DNA of 64,000 bases from an uncultured Pelagibacteraceae bacterium (GTDB lineage Bacteria; Pseudomonadota; Alphaproteobacteria; Pelagibacterales; Pelagibacteraceae). Under the pieces are notes generated by a model. That model was not told the origin of the DNA and searched no databases. It saw only the letters and a program-made list of their open reading frames with translations. Shown one piece after another: positions 1 to 9,849 of the stretch. Position 1 is the first letter of the stretch. Every line of letters begins with the position of its first letter. The DNA lies in NCBI GenBank assembly GCA_902573425.1, contig CACGJO010000001.1, positions 1 through 64,000 on the forward strand, read 5' to 3'. A program made the position numbers and the translations under genes.

Positions 1-159
1 ATCGAAATTTAAGGACATTTTAAAATTTGACTTATTTATTTCAGATTTAATTATTTTATTAAACTTATCTGTCTCATGTCCAAAAAAAGTAAGGTAAGAT
101 ACTAATAATAAAATACTAAATATTAAAAATAATAAAGTAGAAAATACAGTCTTTCTCAT
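1..159 (-). CDS. N-terminal fragment of an unidentified protein with an N-terminal membrane/signal segment (runs off window edge)
   Basis: Minus-strand ATG at 159..157 gives MRKTVFSTLLFLIFSILLLVSYLTFFGHETDKFNKIIKSEINKSNFKMSLNFD, open to position 1; TAATG overlap with the prfB stop. Confidence 0.6.
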   Translation of the reverse strand, partial: MRKTVFSTLLFLIFSILLLVSYLTFFGHETDKFNKIIKSEINKSNFKMSLNFD

Positions 160-1254
160 TAACTTTTTGCCCGAAATATTGATCCCTCTATAAATTTATC
201 AATGTTTCCATTTAGCACTGAGTCTGGATTGGTGTCCTCAATGCTATATCTTAGATCTTTTACAAGTCTATACGGTTGTAAAACATACGATCTAATTTGA
301 TATCCCCATCCTATATCTGTTTTGGAATCCAGCTCTTTTTTATTTTTATCCTCTCGTTTTTGAATTTCATTTTCATATAGTCTTGCTTTTAACATTTTGT
401 AACATGTTTCTTTATTTTTATGTTGTGATCTTTCATTTTGGCACTGAACCACAATTTTTGTCGGTAAATGAGTTATTCTCACAGCACTATCAGTAGTATT
501 AACGTGTTGGCCTCCTGCACCACTAGATCTATAAGTGTCTATTCTTAAATCTTTTTCATCTATTTTAATGTCAATATCGTCATTTACACATGGATAAATC
601 CAAACACTTGCGAAACTAGTATGACGACGTGCTCCTGAGTCAAAAGGTGAAATTCTTACTAGTCTATGTACTCCAGACTCTTTTTTCATAAGCCCGTAAA
701 GATTATTTCCGGCTATCTTAAGCACACAAGACTTGATACCGGCCTCATCACCTTTGTGCTCACTTATCATGCTATACTTGAAACGTTTTTTATCAAACCA
801 CTTTAAATACATTCTGCGAAGCATTTCAGCCCAATCTTGGCTTTCTGTACCACCGGCTCCTGCATGAATTTCCAAATATATATCTAAGTTATCATCCTCT
901 CCAGAAAGAAAACATTTAATTTCAAATTCTCTTACATCATCAAGAAGTTTAAATGTTTTTTTGACACAGTCGTCTAAAATTGGAGAGTCATCTTCTTCTA
1001 ATGCTAATTTGTATAGCTCTTTTAAATTTTCAATATCTTTTACAGTAACATTATAAAAACTGTAAATGTTTTCTAAAAAATTTTTTTCTTTAATTATTTT
1101 TTTTGACTTAATATTATTTTGCCAGAAATCCTTTTTGACAATTTCCTCATTTAGGCTTGCTATTCTTTCTTTAACATTATTTCCATCAAAGATACCCCCT
1201 AATATTTGAAAGAGATTTTTCGGAAACTTTTATATTTTTTTCAAAGTCAGTCAT
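159..1254 (-). CDS. prfB: Peptide chain release factor 2, expressed by programmed +1 frameshift
   Basis: ORF 159..875 carries RF2 motifs (GAGGTESQDWAEML, SSGAGGQHVNTTDSAVRI). The reading frame continues upstream to AGGGGG-TAT-CTT-TGA (1200..1186), preceded by MTDFEKNIKVSEKSLSNIRGYL from ATG 1254. Confidence 0.93.
1186..1200 (-). promoter_or_regulatory. RF2 programmed frameshift site (SD-like AGGGGG, CTT slippery codon, in-frame TGA)
   Basis: Minus strand reads ATT AGG GGG TAT CTT TGA TGG; zero frame stops at TGA, +1 frame continues as GAT GGA AAT... into RF2. Confidence 0.93.
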
Positions 1255-3599
1255 TAGTAGAATCGAGTAAATACATCAAATTTATCACGTTTTTTTCTTA
1301 AATTTAAATTCTTTAATGATATATCTGAAAAATTTTCCTCTTTAAAAGCTTCTATCACTGATTTTGGGTTGTCAAATCCCATCATTTTACCCGAGTCATA
1401 ATTTACAGGGAAAAAATTTATTGTTTCAGGAACTTTAAAATTTTTAATATCCTCTCTGTATAACGCAGTTTCAATGAATTTTTTAAATATCGGTAATGCT
1501 GCTTTAGATCCGGTCTCGTATTTTCCAAGTGATTTTGGATTATCATAACCAACGTACACACCTATGGTTAAATTAGATGTTGATCCAATAAACCACGCAT
1601 CAAAATTATCATTTGTTGTGCCAGTTTTTCCAGCAATAGGTAAATTCAAATTTTTAAGTTTTTTTCCAGTACCCCTTTTTACAACACCTTCAAGCATAGA
1701 GGTGATTTGGTAAGCTGTTTCTTTACTGATCACTTGATCACTTTTGTTTATAATTTCAGGTGTACTATCATCTTGAATGTTTATTTTATCGCAACTTTTG
1801 CAATTTCTTTTTTCAGAATTGAATATAGTTTTTCCTCTTCTATCTTGAATCCTGCTTATTAAAACCGGTTTTACTCTTTTTCCACCATTAATGAAAATAC
1901 AATATGCATTCGTTAAATTTAATAGAGTGGTTTCATTAGAACCAAGCGAAACAGATAAAAGTTCAGGTACATTTTCGTAAATTCCAAGATCTTTCGAAAT
2001 TTTAGAGATTTTATTAAATCCAACTGTTTGTGCAATTCTTACTGTCATTAAATTTCTAGATTTTTCTATACCTTTTCTTAATGTTGATAATCCATAAAAT
2101 TTCTTACCATAATTTTCTGGTTTCCAATTTTTTAAACCAACACCTTGTTCGCTTACAAAAGGTGCATCTAAAACAACCGAATTTGGTAAATAGCCATTTT
2201 CTAATGCAGCAGAATAAACTATTGGTTTAAAAGCTGAGCCGGGTTGCCTTTTAGCTTGTGTCGCTCTATTAAATTCACTTGAAACAAAACTATAGCCACC
2301 AACTAATGCTTTCACTTTACCGTTATGTGGATTCATCGCTACTATGCTTCCGTTAACAATTGGCAATTGTTTTAATACCCACTTATCTTCAATCTTTTTT
2401 ACAAAAATTACGTCCCCTACTCTAAAGAGCTCTTTAAAATTCTTTTTTTTGGTCCACTTTAGGTTTTTAAAAAAGATTTTTCTAATTTTATTACTTTTTA
2501 ATATTTTAATTTCTGAAACGAATTGATCAATATTTGTAACTTCTGCGATCTCCCAATTTAAAGTTTCATCAATTTCGAGTGATTGTAACTTATTTTTCCA
2601 TTCAGTATTAGTTTTTGTGTTGGTAATTGGACCTCTCCACCCATGGCGTTTATCGTAGGACTCGATGCCATATCTTAAAGCATTTAAAGCGGCAATTTGA
2701 TATTTTCCATTCAATGGAGATGTAATAGATAAGCCCTCTGAATATAATTTCTTAAAACCATAGTCGGTTTTGACTATTCTTCTAATTTCCTCAGTATAAG
2801 ATTTTGCCTCTTTTAAAAGTAAAATCTTTCTTTTGTTTAATATAACTTCTTTTTGTTCAAACTGTTTATATTCTTTATTGGTTATGTAGCCGTTTTCCAT
2901 TAAATTATTTAAAACTAAATTTCTTCGGGTCTTAGCTAATGATTTTGATTTATAAGGATTGTATTTGCTTGGTGCTTTTGGAAGTGCCGCTAAAAGTGCA
3001 GCTTCATTATAATTAAGTTCTTTAACTGATTTGTTAAAATATTCTAGACTTGCAGATGCAACTCCATATGTTCCTTGTCCTAAGTAAATTTCGTTTAAAT
3101 ATAATTCAAGAATTCTTTTTTTGGTATAAGCTTTTTCAATTCTAAACGCTAAAATCGCCTCTTTAATTTTTCTCTTAAGAGATACCTCATTAGTGAGTAA
3201 AAAGTTTTTAGCGACCTGTTGTGTTATAGTTGATGCACCCTCTAATCTTTTATTAGATAACACATTGCTTATATTACTTAAAATTGCTCTAAATACTCCT
3301 CTTGCATCTATACCGGGATGATCAAAAAAATTCTTATCTTCAGCAGACAAAAAAGAAAATATTACTTTATCGGGTATTGCTTCGTAAGGTATAAAAAGTC
3401 TTTTTTCGATAGCATATTCTGCAATAAGTTGACCATTATCGTCATATACTCTGCTTAAAACCGAAGGTTCGTAAACGGCTAATTTTTTAAAGTCAGGTAA
3501 ATCATGAGAGAAATACCAAAAAGCTGAGAAAAGCAAAAATATAGTTGTCAACAATATTAAAGTTATTGTTTTAAATATAGCGTTATAAATTTTTTTCAT
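1254..3599 (-). CDS. mrcA: Penicillin-binding protein 1A (transglycosylase/transpeptidase)
   Basis: GT51 motifs (EDKNFFDHPGID, GASTITQQVAKNFLL) and transpeptidase motifs (SAFKP, KTGTTNDNFDAWFIG). Confidence 0.92.
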   Translation of the reverse strand: MKKIYNAIFKTITLILLTTIFLLFSAFWYFSHDLPDFKKLAVYEPSVLSRVYDDNGQLIAEYAIEKRLFIPYEAIPDKVIFSFLSAEDKNFFDHPGIDARGVFRAILSNISNVLSNKRLEGASTITQQVAKNFLLTNEVSLKRKIKEAILAFRIEKAYTKKRILELYLNEIYLGQGTYGVASASLEYFNKSVKELNYNEAALLAALPKAPSKYNPYKSKSLAKTRRNLVLNNLMENGYITNKEYKQFEQKEVILNKRKILLLKEAKSYTEEIRRIVKTDYGFKKLYSEGLSITSPLNGKYQIAALNALRYGIESYDKRHGWRGPITNTKTNTEWKNKLQSLEIDETLNWEIAEVTNIDQFVSEIKILKSNKIRKIFFKNLKWTKKKNFKELFRVGDVIFVKKIEDKWVLKQLPIVNGSIVAMNPHNGKVKALVGGYSFVSSEFNRATQAKRQPGSAFKPIVYSAALENGYLPNSVVLDAPFVSEQGVGLKNWKPENYGKKFYGLSTLRKGIEKSRNLMTVRIAQTVGFNKISKISKDLGIYENVPELLSVSLGSNETTLLNLTNAYCIFINGGKRVKPVLISRIQDRRGKTIFNSEKRNCKSCDKINIQDDSTPEIINKSDQVISKETAYQITSMLEGVVKRGTGKKLKNLNLPIAGKTGTTNDNFDAWFIGSTSNLTIGVYVGYDNPKSLGKYETGSKAALPIFKKFIETALYREDIKNFKVPETINFFPVNYDSGKMMGFDNPKSVIEAFKEENFSDISLKNLNLRKKRDKFDVFTRFY

Positions 3600-3772
3600 T
3601 TTTTTTCTTTAATTCTAATAAATCTCTATATTTTGGCTATCATAAGGCACCAAAATACCTATATAAATTGCATTTAATAATACTAAAAAATAATGTATAA
3701 ATATTTAAATTAAACTCTATTAATTATTATGAAAATTAACAACAAAATATCTATGAACAGGTTTTATAACAC

Positions 3773-5581
3773 ATGCAAAAGAATTTATATATTGATGCTT
3801 CGCATCCAGAAGAGACTAGGATTGTACTTAAATCAGAATCAAATATTGAAGAATACGAATCCGAAAATAAAAATAGCCTAAACTTAAAAAGCAATATTTA
3901 CTTAGGGAAAGTTGGTAGGGTTGAACCATCCCTTCAAGCAGCATTTATAGATTTTGGTAGAGAGAGACATGGATTCCTAGCTTTCAATGATATCCAATCG
4001 GACTATTACGAAATACCTACAGAAGATAAAGAAGAGTTGAAGAGGGCAGAAGAAAAAATTAGAGAAGATCTTAAAAAAAGTAATGAAAATAAAGACGAAG
4101 ATACAGTTGAAGATCCTGTACTAAATAATAATAATGATAATAATAGTGAATTAAAACCACCTGATGTTGATCAGCCAGATAAAACAAGAGAAAAATTAAA
4201 AAATAGATACGGTATAAGAAAATATAGAATTCAAGAAGTAATTAGGCCTGGTCAAGTTCTTCTTGTTCAAGTTATGAAAGAAGAAAGAGGACAAAAAGGT
4301 GCTGCTCTAACAACTTTTTTATCTTTAGCTGGTAAATACATCGTCTTAATGCCAAATACAGCAAAAGGCGGTGGAATATCTAGAAAGATTTTTAATTATG
4401 AAGATAGAAATAGAATTAGGGAAATATTGAAAAATATTGATATACCAACAAATATGGGACTTATAGTTAGAACTGCCGGAGCAAGAAAAACCAAAAACGA
4501 AATAGACAATGATCTTCAAAATACAATTGGCCTTTGGGAAAATATTAAGGATAAAGCAATTAATTCAACCGCACCATTATTAATTCATGAAGAAGGAGAT
4601 GTAATTAAGAGAGCATTAAGAGATATATATGACAATGATACCAAATATATACATGTGGAGGGCAATGAGGGTTATCAAAAAGCAAAATCTTTTATGAAAG
4701 AATTTATGCCAAGAAATTCAAAATTTGTAAAAAAATATAGAGGTAAAGTACCTTTATTTCATAGCGCTGGGATTGAAAAAGATTTAAATAAAATTTTTGA
4801 GCCCTTGGTAAAATTAAAGTCTGGTGGGTATTTGGTTATAAATCCTACAGAAGCATTGGTTGCTATTGATGTGAACTCTGGGCAATCAACAAAACAAATC
4901 AACATAGAAAAGACAGCATTAAATACGAATCTTGAGGCAGCAGATGAAATTTCTAGACAAATTAAAATTAGAGATTTGTCAGGTTTAATTGTGATTGATT
5001 TTATAGATATGATGAACTTTCATAATAAGAGGCTTGTTGAAAGAAAAATGAAAGATAAGCTAAAATTGGATAGAGCTAGAATTCAGGTTGGAAGAATAAG
5101 TAATTTTGGACTATTAGAGATGACGCGTCAAAGATTGAAGGAAAGCAGCATAAAGTGGGAGACAAACTTATCTATGGAGTCATTCTCACAAAAAATTATT
5201 AAAAAAATTGAATTGCTTGCTTTTTCAAACAAAACAAAAACAATAACTGCCTTTGTGCCTGATAAAATTAATAACTATTTGAGTTCTTTTTTTAAAAATG
5301 AAATTTCTTTTTTTGAAAAAACATACAAGTTTAAAATAAATATTGTTACAGATAATAGTCTTATTATTCCAGAATACAAAATACACTTATTTAATAAGAA
5401 TAAAAAACTAATAAATAAAGTTGAAAGTGTAAAAAATATTGAAAAGAAATTATCTAATAATGTTATCAAAATACCAAAAACAAATAAATTTGAGTCTAAT
5501 GATTTAAAAAATAACAAAAAAAATAATAAGACTTTAGGCAAGACACTTTGGGTAAGAAGAAAAAAAATTAAATCAAATTAG
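3773..5581 (+). CDS. rne: Ribonuclease E/G family protein
   Basis: [56 protein letters not shown] motifs; acidic/Asn-rich insertion inside the S1 region. Confidence 0.9.
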   Translation: MQKNLYIDASHPEETRIVLKSESNIEEYESENKNSLNLKSNIYLGKVGRVEPSLQAAFIDFGRERHGFLAFNDIQSDYYEIPTEDKEELKRAEEKIREDLKKSNENKDEDTVEDPVLNNNNDNNSELKPPDVDQPDKTREKLKNRYGIRKYRIQEVIRPGQVLLVQVMKEERGQKGAALTTFLSLAGKYIVLMPNTAKGGGISRKIFNYEDRNRIREILKNIDIPTNMGLIVRTAGARKTKNEIDNDLQNTIGLWENIKDKAINSTAPLLIHEEGDVIKRALRDIYDNDTKYIHVEGNEGYQKAKSFMKEFMPRNSKFVKKYRGKVPLFHSAGIEKDLNKIFEPLVKLKSGGYLVINPTEALVAIDVNSGQSTKQINIEKTALNTNLEAADEISRQIKIRDLSGLIVIDFIDMMNFHNKRLVERKMKDKLKLDRARIQVGRISNFGLLEMTRQRLKESSIKWETNLSMESFSQKIIKKIELLAFSNKTKTITAFVPDKINNYLSSFFKNEISFFEKTYKFKINIVTDNSLIIPEYKIHLFNKNKKLINKVESVKNIEKKLSNNVIKIPKTNKFESNDLKNNKKNNKTLGKTLWVRRKKIKSN

Positions 5582-6346
5582 TCCTTCTAACGGACTACTT
5601 GCCGAACCATATTTTTGAGCTTTTATTCTTCCGGATAAAAAAGATTTTCTACCAGCTATGACTGCGTATTTCATTGATTCTGCCATAACAATTGGATTTT
5701 TTGCTTTAGCAATTGCTGTATTAATCAATACACCATCACATCCAAGTTCCATTGCGATTGCGGCATCAGATGCTGTTCCTATCCCTGCATCAACAATAAC
5801 CGGAACCTTTGAATTATTTATTATAATAGATAAATTTAATTTATTTCTTATGCCCCTACCTGATCCAATTGGTGAAGCAAGCGGCATAATCGCTGAAGCA
5901 CCAAGATCTTCTAATTGTTTTGCAATTATAGGATCGTCGGAACAATAAACCATTACTTTAAAACCTTCCTTGACTAATATTTTAGTAGATTTTAAAGTTT
6001 CAATCATATTTGGATAAAGCGTTGTTTTATCTCCTAATACTTCCAATTTAACAAGTTTCCAGCCGCCCATTTCTCTAGCAAGTCTTAGAGTTCTCAATGC
6101 ATCTTCGGAATTAAAACATCCGGCTGTATTTGGAAGATAAATAATTTTCTTTGGATTTAAATAATCCATTAATACTGGTTTGTTTTTATCTAAAATATTT
6201 ACTCTTCTTACAGCAACTGTCACCATGCTTGCGCCAGACGCTCGAACTGCTTCTGCTGTTTCTTTGAAATTTTTATATTTACCAGTTCCAACAATTAAAC
6301 GTGAGTTTAATTTAATATTATCTATTTTTAAAATATCTTTTTTCAT
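5573..6346 (-). CDS. thiG: Thiazole synthase
   Basis: [41 protein letters not shown] motifs; 3' end overlaps rne 3' end convergently. Confidence 0.92.
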   Translation of the reverse strand: MKKDILKIDNIKLNSRLIVGTGKYKNFKETAEAVRASGASMVTVAVRRVNILDKNKPVLMDYLNPKKIIYLPNTAGCFNSEDALRTLRLAREMGGWKLVKLEVLGDKTTLYPNMIETLKSTKILVKEGFKVMVYCSDDPIIAKQLEDLGASAIMPLASPIGSGRGIRNKLNLSIIINNSKVPVIVDAGIGTASDAAIAMELGCDGVLINTAIAKAKNPIVMAESMKYAVIAGRKSFLSGRIKAQKYGSASSPLEGLI

Positions 6347-6550
6347 CTACCCGCCACCGATAAATTGCACAATTTCAATATTATCTTTATCTTTAATTTT
6401 TTTTGTAGAATAAAATTTTTTTGGCAAAATAACCCCATTTAGTTCTATAGCTATCTTATTTTCCTTGAGTTTAAATTTTTTGATTAGGTCTTTAATGCAA
6501 GAATTGCTGTTTATTTTAATTGATTTTCCATTTAATTGAATTTTTGCCAT
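6347..6550 (-). CDS. thiS: Sulfur carrier protein ThiS
   Basis: 67 aa, ubiquitin-like, C-terminal GGG; adjacent to thiG. Confidence 0.88.
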   Translation of the reverse strand: MAKIQLNGKSIKINSNSCIKDLIKKFKLKENKIAIELNGVILPKKFYSTKKIKDKDNIEIVQFIGGG

Positions 6551-6583
6551 AATTGAGATATTTTTAATTTTTATTATATCAAA

Positions 6584-7024
6584 ATGAGTGAAAAAATCCT
6601 TGTTATAAATGGTCCAAATTTAAACCTTCTAGGAACTAGAGAAAAAGACAAATATGGAAGTGTTTCTTTACAAGATATACAAAAAAAATGTGAGGCTCAT
6701 TCAGTTAAAATTGGATTAAAAATAGACTTTAAACAATCCAATGTTGAAGGAGAAATAGTAAATTTTATTCAAGAAGCTAAAAAAAAATATCAAGGTATAA
6801 TTATTAATGCTGGAGGTTATACACATACGTCGGTAGCTATTTTAGACGCTTTGTTGGCAGTAAAAAAACCTACAATCGAGTTACATATAACAAATATTTA
6901 CAAAAGAGAGGAATTCAGGCATAAATCATTGATTAGTAAAGCTGCGGATGGATTAATATGTGGTTTAGGTATCGAAGGTTATATAATGGCACTTAATGGT
7001 ATAAAAAATTTATTAAAAAAATGA
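6584..7024 (+). CDS. aroQ: 3-dehydroquinate dehydratase, type II
   Basis: ILVINGPNLNLLGTRE, INAGGYTHTSVAILDAL, ELHITNIYKREEFRHKS. Confidence 0.93.
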   Translation: MSEKILVINGPNLNLLGTREKDKYGSVSLQDIQKKCEAHSVKIGLKIDFKQSNVEGEIVNFIQEAKKKYQGIIINAGGYTHTSVAILDALLAVKKPTIELHITNIYKREEFRHKSLISKAADGLICGLGIEGYIMALNGIKNLLKK

Positions 7025-7431
7025 AAATCGACAAAAAATTAATTGAGGAACTTAAAAATTATCTTGATGAGTTTGGATTGACAGAAATTGAGTATCAGGA
7101 TGGTAATAAAAAAATTAAAGTAGGAAAAAACTTAGTTTCAAACACTAATATAACAGCTCATAAACCTGGTTTAACAAAAGCAAAAGAGGAAGAAAGTGGG
7201 ACAAAAGTAAGTTCACCAATAATAGGTACTGCTTATTTAGCTCCTGAACCAGGAGGAAAGAAATTTGTTGAGGTGGGACAAAAAATTAAAAAAGGGCAAA
7301 CAGTGATGATAGTCGAAGCTATGAAAACTATGAACCATGTTCCATCAACAGCTGACGGTGAGATTAAAAAAATCCTAGTCCAGGATGGTCAAGCAGTTGA
7401 ATTTGGACAAACTTTGGTTCTTTTAAAATAA
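7021..7431 (+). CDS. accB: Acetyl-CoA carboxylase biotin carboxyl carrier protein
   Basis: Biotinylation motif VEAMKTMN; ATGA overlap with aroQ. Confidence 0.93.
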   Translation: MKIDKKLIEELKNYLDEFGLTEIEYQDGNKKIKVGKNLVSNTNITAHKPGLTKAKEEESGTKVSSPIIGTAYLAPEPGGKKFVEVGQKIKKGQTVMIVEAMKTMNHVPSTADGEIKKILVQDGQAVEFGQTLVLLK

Positions 7432-7434
7432 TAA

Positions 7435-8772
7435 ATGTTCAAGAAAGTCTTAATCGCAAATAGAGGTGAGATCGCCGTAAGAGTGATAAGAGCATGCAAA
7501 GAATGGGGAATAGGAACTGTTGCGGTTCATTCAGATGTTGACTCTGACTCAATGCATGTTCGTTTAGCAGATGAAAGTGTTTGTATAGGTTCTCATGAAC
7601 CGAGAAATAGCTATCTAAATATTCCCGCAATAATGTCGGCTGTTGATGTTACTGGGGCCCAAGCTATTCATCCAGGTTATGGTTTTTTATCCGAAAATTA
7701 TAAATTTGCTGAGATAGTTCAAAAGCACGGAGTAAAATTTATTGGTCCAGGTTCTGATATTATAAAAAAGATGGGTGATAAAATTGAAGCAAAAAAAATA
7801 GCTAAACAAAATGGTTTGCCGGTCATTGAAGGTTCTGATGGAGGTGTTAAAAATTCAAAAGATGCGAAAGTAATTTGTAAAAAAATAGGTTACCCAGTAT
7901 TAATAAAAGCCTCAGGTGGAGGTGGAGGAAAAGGAATGAAAATTGTAGAAGATGAGAGTAAATTGGATGAATTATTCTCCTTAGCTCGATTGGAAGCAAA
8001 AAAATATTTTGGAAATGATGAGGTATATATTGAAAAATATTTTAAAAACCCAAGACATATTGAGGTTCAGGTTTTGTCAGGAAAAAATAGAACAGTCCAT
8101 TTAAATGAGAGAGATTGTTCGGTTCAAAGAAAACATCAAAAACTAATTGAGGAAACACCTAGTCCGGTATTAAATGAAAAAACGAGATCAGATTTATTAA
8201 ATAAAACAGTGAAGATGGTGGAAGCAATAGGATATGAAGGTGCTGGTACAGTTGAATATATTTATGAAAACGGGAAATTTTATTTCCTTGAAATGAATAC
8301 AAGAATTCAAGTTGAACATCCTGTTACTGAAGTTCAAACAGGTATAGATATCGTGAAAGAACAAATATGGATTGCGCATTCAGGAGACACAGCTCTTAAA
8401 CAAGATGATGTAAGCGCTAGAGGTCACACTATAGAATGTAGGATAAACGCAGAAGATCCTTCAAAAGATTTCCAACCAAGCCCAGGTATAATTTCTATTT
8501 GTCATCAACCGTCTGGTTTTAGAACAAGAGTTGACGGTTCAATTTTTCAGGGATGTAAAATTACACCCTATTACGATAGTTTAATTTGTAAATTAATTTG
8601 CAAAGGCAGGAATAGGACAGAGGCCATACAAAGAACAATGAGATCTCTGAATGAATTTGTTGTTGACGGTATAACAACCACGATAGACCTTCATAAAAAA
8701 ATACTCTCACACGAAAAGTTCATTAGTTCAGATTTTGATACAAATTGGTTAAGCAAAGAGAAATTTTACTAA
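7435..8772 (+). CDS. accC: Acetyl-CoA carboxylase, biotin carboxylase subunit
   Basis: FKKVLIANRGEIAVRVIRAC, GGGGKGM, FLEMNTRIQVEHPVTE. Confidence 0.95.
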   Translation: MFKKVLIANRGEIAVRVIRACKEWGIGTVAVHSDVDSDSMHVRLADESVCIGSHEPRNSYLNIPAIMSAVDVTGAQAIHPGYGFLSENYKFAEIVQKHGVKFIGPGSDIIKKMGDKIEAKKIAKQNGLPVIEGSDGGVKNSKDAKVICKKIGYPVLIKASGGGGGKGMKIVEDESKLDELFSLARLEAKKYFGNDEVYIEKYFKNPRHIEVQVLSGKNRTVHLNERDCSVQRKHQKLIEETPSPVLNEKTRSDLLNKTVKMVEAIGYEGAGTVEYIYENGKFYFLEMNTRIQVEHPVTEVQTGIDIVKEQIWIAHSGDTALKQDDVSARGHTIECRINAEDPSKDFQPSPGIISICHQPSGFRTRVDGSIFQGCKITPYYDSLICKLICKGRNRTEAIQRTMRSLNEFVVDGITTTIDLHKKILSHEKFISSDFDTNWLSKEKFY

Positions 8773-8822
8773 AATTATTTAAATTGAAAAAAAACTTTTT
8801 AAATGATAATAAAAAGTAAATT

Positions 8823-8906
8823 ATGGGTTATCCAAAAAAACATAGAGGAAGACGAAAAATCGGCTCAAAAAAAAGAAGAGCAAGAAAAAGAAATAAACGA
8901 AAGTAG
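8823..8906 (+). CDS. 27-aa extremely basic small protein, unclassified
   Basis: ATG..TAG ORF MGYPKKHRGRRKIGSKKRRARKRNKRK (8 Lys + 8 Arg of 27), between accC and the next gene, same strand; not in the ORF track. Confidence 0.55.
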   Translation: MGYPKKHRGRRKIGSKKRRARKRNKRK

Positions 8907-8917
8907 TCTCGAATTAA

Positions 8918-9619
8918 ATGGAATATAGAACTCAAATTAAAAAGTTGAGTTTATGGATATTTATAATTCCATTTATTGCAATTAATCTTTGTTTATTCAT
9001 TTCAGTAAATTATGAAATTTTTGACAATACTTTTTTAACCGTTGATCAAATCGGTAGGTCCGGTCCTACATTTCCATATTTTGATGGAGGGGTATCGATA
9101 AGTAGAACAGCAAGAACATATCCAACATTTTTAATTTTTAAACCTTCAATGTTTTTAGCATCTGCTCTGCTAATTATGTACTGGATAAAAACAAATAATC
9201 TGATTAATTCATATCAAAATACCGAAAATGTAAATAATAGATTTAAAACATTCGGCATTCTTTCAGCAATTTTTTTAATAATTCATTCAATATTACTGGG
9301 GGTTAAATTTGATTATGATTTGTATAAATTTTTTAGAAGATTCGTGTTATTAGGTTTTATTATTTTTGAAATAGTTGCACAGTCACTTTTGGTAATTAAA
9401 TTTTATAAATTAAAGTCTATGATCATAAAAGATATCAATAATTATGTTTTAACTTTAAAAATTATATTAGTTTCAATTTTAGTTGTTGTAGCAATATTCA
9501 GCTTGCCAATAGTTGTAACAAGTGGGAATGTTCATTTCAAACATGCTTTAGAATGGAATTATTTTGTAGGAGTGATTCTATTTTATTTATTAACTTTTCT
9601 GTTTTGGAAAAAAAATTAA
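8918..9619 (+). CDS. Multi-pass membrane protein of unknown function
   Basis: 233 aa with several hydrophobic segments; no family recognised. Confidence 0.7.
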   Translation: MEYRTQIKKLSLWIFIIPFIAINLCLFISVNYEIFDNTFLTVDQIGRSGPTFPYFDGGVSISRTARTYPTFLIFKPSMFLASALLIMYWIKTNNLINSYQNTENVNNRFKTFGILSAIFLIIHSILLGVKFDYDLYKFFRRFVLLGFIIFEIVAQSLLVIKFYKLKSMIIKDINNYVLTLKIILVSILVVVAIFSLPIVVTSGNVHFKHALEWNYFVGVILFYLLTFLFWKKN

Positions 9620-9803
9620 ACTCAAGGTCTACACACCTTTCGGTGCGCAGACTTAAGTTTTGGTTCGTCGTTTTAGGCGCTACCGCCGAACCTCCCGCTC
9701 TGCAATTTTAGCGCTACTCTGCAGAACTTTCTGCCCGTTAAGCTTAAACCTCTCGGCCTTTCCTTAACTGGCCAGTTGAGAGTTGCCTCTCAATTCATTT
9801 CTA
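9605..9803 (-). ncRNA. Candidate structured ncRNA (~190 nt) downstream of mnmA
   Basis: No ORF. The minus strand has TTGAGAG-GCAA-CTCTCAA, two hairpins with related loops GUAGCGC(C)UAAAA, and a GAAA-capped terminator stem whose two variant pairs are G-U on this strand only. Confidence 0.7.
9607..9658 (-). terminator. Rho-independent terminator of the candidate ncRNA
   Basis: Minus strand: ACTTAAGTCTGCGCACC-GAAA-GGTGTGTAGACCTTGAGT then TTAATTTTTTTT. Confidence 0.8.
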
Positions 9804-9807
9804 TTAA

Positions 9808-9813
9808 ATCATA
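9808..9813 (-). promoter_or_regulatory. Possible -10 element (TATGAT) for the candidate ncRNA
   Basis: TATGAT on the minus strand just upstream of the structured region and downstream of the mnmA stop; no clear -35. Confidence 0.35.
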
Positions 9814-9849
9814 TCCAAAAAAAAATGTTATCACTTTTTGGTTGTTTTT

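Noticed and set aside
159-875. prfB looks truncated or pseudogenised
   Set aside because: Full frame is restored by a canonical RF2 +1 frameshift site; the gene appears intact
9605-9803. Assignment of the candidate RNA to tmRNA, RNase P RNA, SRP RNA or 6S RNA
   Set aside because: No tag-peptide ORF or CCA-ended acceptor, no GGAAAGUCC/ACAGAA RNase P core, no AGGAAGCAGC SRP loop, and no long closing stem as in 6S that I can see
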